Below, in pieces: positions 63,001 to 64,000 of a DNA stretch of 64,000 nucleotides. This DNA is from Treponema_B putidum. GTDB taxonomy: Bacteria; Spirochaetota; Spirochaetia; Treponematales; Treponemataceae. A program made the position numbers and the translations under genes. The DNA lies in NCBI RefSeq assembly GCF_007830595.1, contig NZ_VLLD01000007.1, one strand, 5' to 3'. How positions within the stretch are numbered: the stretch's first letter is position 1; the number at the start of each line of letters is the position of its first letter. The notes beneath the pieces were generated by a model that made no database searches, was not told the DNA's origin, and was given only the letters and a program-made list of their open reading frames with translations.

Positions 63001-64000
63001 TCGGCCTTGACGCTCCGAAAGAAACCGAGCAGACAAACCCGCAAGACCTCTTTGCGTATAGAAGAAATTATACCTGGAATGAAAGGAATTTACTCACTAA
63101 ATCAAGCGACCGCAACTTTACCGTACACTACCGCTATGGAGACGACGGACAGCGGGCCCTTAAATATACAGACGAAGGCCGAAGCGAAACCTTATACTTC
63201 AATAATTTCTTTACGATACATATCCCGACACAAGACCAAAATAACCCGCAAGGACTACGGGTGCATAAGCATATCTTTGTAGGTAACAGCCGCCTTGTAA
63301 CCGCGATGACGCATACCGATAACAATGGAGACAATGAAGAACAAAAAGCAAAGCGGTACTACTACCACAGTGATCACTTAGGCAGTGCACAGTTCGTAAC
63401 AGACTGGAAAGGCAGACAGTACGAGCACATCGAATACACACCTTACGGCGAATTGTGGATAGAAGAAGTTGCTGCAGGCTTAGATAAACTTCCCTTTAGG
63501 TTTACAGGGAAAGAGCTGGATGAAGAGACTGGATTTTACTACTATGGGGCCAGATACTTGGATCCTAAATACAGTAGATGGCTATCGGGAGATCCTGCGT
63601 TAAATGATTACATACCAAAAGCACCCATTGACGATGATGCTAAGAAACATAATGAAAACTTACCCGGAATGGGCGGGGTGTTTAATACCGTCAATTTGCA
63701 TGTGTATCATTACGCGGGAAATAATCCCGTCAAATATATAGATCCGGATGGGGAATCTGCTGTAGTAGTTACTGCTGTTGTTGTTTGGGGTGTAAATGCT
63801 TTATTATTAATGATTGGCGTGCATCATGTTGCAAGTTCAAATAAAGGTGACAAATTATATCAGCAAATAGCAAATGGCAATACCAAAGAATTCTCATCAA
63901 CAGACCTATATGATTTATATAAATCAGGAAGAGGTAGAAATGTTACGTTATCTCAAGTTGGTTTATCAAGTAAGATTCAAAAAGCTGTTGCATCGAATCC
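60081..64000 (+). CDS. Second RHS gene or orphan RHS cassette with different tip (cut by window edge)
   Basis: The frame is open from an ATG at 60081, three bases after the immunity gene, to base 64000 with no stop (1306 codons). The first about 145 residues are unrelated to RHS and contain a long inverted repeat; they may be non-coding sequence that happens to be open. From about 60510 the frame encodes the RHS core (ETVKNGNRVYSIKEYEIDTA onward) matching copy A. It ends in DPKYSRWLSGDPALNDY and NPVKYIDPDG. The new tip begins ESAVVVTAVVVWGVNALLLM, a membrane-spanning helix, then a soluble part (SSTDLYDLYKSGRGRNVTLS) that runs off the window. There is no signal peptide, SpvB or FG-GAP part, so it is probably a silent tip donor rather than an independent toxin. 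Confidence 0.7.
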   Translation, partial: MKTKLCIYSQSNYLSRTAIEAEILFAVCLSKCGFWSISVKTPPEKSPCSKKIGAESAVLTLVYFYIIMIVHKCQQSAKRKLLLNKNNLSEVFPLTVGSGKTMAFENRRGKYKELGKKVPQAYRVYVEETFLPCDAVIARIFSKETVKNGNRVYSIKEYEIDTAPHARIKKEVNTVREGYSEIKTESEYEYDKYGNVTKLYDKGDVTNTNDDIIAEINYWKGGSEGQYFKAHPEKIQVLHGKTGTLLRKREGAYDSRTGALIELKQYTTQSAYLLHRIEWTDEGNIKALTGPTGKRSEYKYLDGIYPIEIKEISSKGEAPYISEIEWDSVLGVKLKETDAANNTMSYKYDNFGRVTEVRSPYDYERDKNNGKIIKAGETPYARYEYHTPADSFWYTVTENKISTEAKDSGVMKTIVTHDGLGRISYTAKEGEVYIDGTENTTQTGWNISSVINYDKAGRKTEEGMPFFYGGNLESDLKNALSYQAIEQFYELNNFTTIRNGTTYEYDDIDRNILTTLPDDYTQKNEYSIEAALHITKAIDPLENISISKKDARGNIKEVERLDKNNNLLTKARYEYSVLGEMLRAYDANENLLSVTYDLLGRRTALESKDTGKKEWIYDEKGRLQAETDSVLKNKAAEIRYEYDGLDRIIKTDYPFSRDIEYKYGAPGQNGAGQIVYKKDETGETRYKYGSLNEVIKETRTINRYGAGTNPETASFEYRSDYLGRMQSMKYPDGETITYTYDKGGQLKGVSGVKTSSKGTAEYSYVDKIIYDEHAQRVYIKYGNGVETRYKYDEKRRWLDSIETKNNQTQDVFQKIKYNFDAVGNVLGYANDATTYETQQTYSYDNLYQLIGVEGTSNQYKGKKSFGMTPVSIAKYRQTFAFDAIGNMTNKLSTTNIPGSQGNSYPKAELDYSLQYEYDPAYAHRLIRAGNRYYRYDANGNITAEKDGPFTDEEEFAFTYSYFENEDVYGTDYGFGLDAPKETEQTNPQDLFAYRRNYTWNERNLLTKSSDRNFTVHYRYGDDGQRALKYTDEGRSETLYFNNFFTIHIPTQDQNNPQGLRVHKHIFVGNSRLVTAMTHTDNNGDNEEQKAKRYYYHSDHLGSAQFVTDWKGRQYEHIEYTPYGELWIEEVAAGLDKLPFRFTGKELDEETGFYYYGARYLDPKYSRWLSGDPALNDYIPKAPIDDDAKKHNENLPGMGGVFNTVNLHVYHYAGNNPVKYIDPDGESAVVVTAVVVWGVNALLLMIGVHHVASSNKGDKLYQQIANGNTKEFSSTDLYDLYKSGRGRNVTLSQVGLSSKIQKAVASN
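60253..60304. repeat. Long perfect inverted repeat ahead of the second RHS copy
   Basis: Arms of 18 bases (60253-60270 and 60287-60304) are perfect complements and enclose a 16-base loop. No T-run follows, so it is not an ordinary terminator. It sits between the immunity gene and the copied RHS core, where a cassette or mobile-element boundary would be expected. Confidence 0.85.
60518..63613 (+). repeat. RHS core repeat, copy B
   Basis: Second copy of the 3.1-kb RHS core region found at 55694-58790. The differences are scattered and mostly silent or conservative, so both copies have been under selection or gene conversion. Recombination between copies would replace the papain-like tip and its immunity gene by the downstream tip. 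Confidence 0.9.

Overview
The window looks like chromosomal DNA of a host-associated spirochete, most like an oral Treponema of the T. denticola type. The evidence is the low-GC sequence, the many Sec-type and relaxed-lipobox signal peptides, the outer-membrane proteins with OmpA or SPOR domains, the group B [FeFe] hydrogenase, the peptide ABC transporter and the AT-rich intergenic regions. The species call is an inference from protein style, not from a marker gene.

Layout. (1) 1-11100, mostly minus strand: the N-terminal half of a chemotaxis receptor, purM, purD, a DpnI-type methyl-directed restriction enzyme, an exported protein, an OsmC-like protein and a complete peptide ABC transporter (oppB-oppC-oppA-oppD-oppF). 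(2) 11200-18730: a monomeric group B [FeFe] hydrogenase, an AAA-ATPase/PD-(D/E)XK protein, an acetyltransferase, a UPF0340 protein and a PurS-PurL fusion. (3) 18730-21230: a small accessory island with short hypothetical genes, imperfect palindromes, a poly-C tract inside a hidden leaderless reading frame, and a hicAB toxin-antitoxin pair, bounded by an AlkD-like repair protein. (4) 22090-34340: one tightly packed plus-strand operon. It runs from an orphan Cas2-like protein through prfB (with a programmed +1 frameshift), a degenerate receiver, a PEGA protein, ftsY, an exported protein, lolC-lolD-lolE and mcsA, to a degenerate mcsB and clpC. (5) 34370-44300: glgC, a GT4 glycosyltransferase, an exported beta-barrel candidate, rlpA, tRNA-Leu(UAA), a TatD nuclease and a 1364-residue OmpA-family protein with FlgD/gliding-type repeats.

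(6) 44600 to the end is the striking part. It is a purine-rich plus-strand operon with stop-start overlaps: a TPR-like lipoprotein, a membrane-anchored coiled-coil protein, a barrel-like outer-membrane candidate, a lipoprotein, a short secretin, another lipoprotein, a 3283-residue Sec-exported ZU5-SpvB-FG-GAP-RHS giant, and an exported candidate immunity protein. The C-terminal tip of the giant carries a Cys-His-Asp triad of papain/C39-like appearance. A second RHS copy follows, duplicating about 3.1 kb of the RHS core with a different tip. It leaves the window still open and probably serves as an alternative-tip cassette. I interpret the set as a candidate secretin-dependent export system for a polymorphic RHS toxin. 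This is inference from context and architecture.

Working together: purM, purD and purL are three steps of de novo purine synthesis. LolCDE, RlpA and the OmpA protein maintain the envelope. McsA, McsB-like and ClpC form a proteolysis module without CtsR in view. Several promoters place the predicted transcription start on or within a few bases of the ATG, suggesting that leaderless mRNAs are common here.
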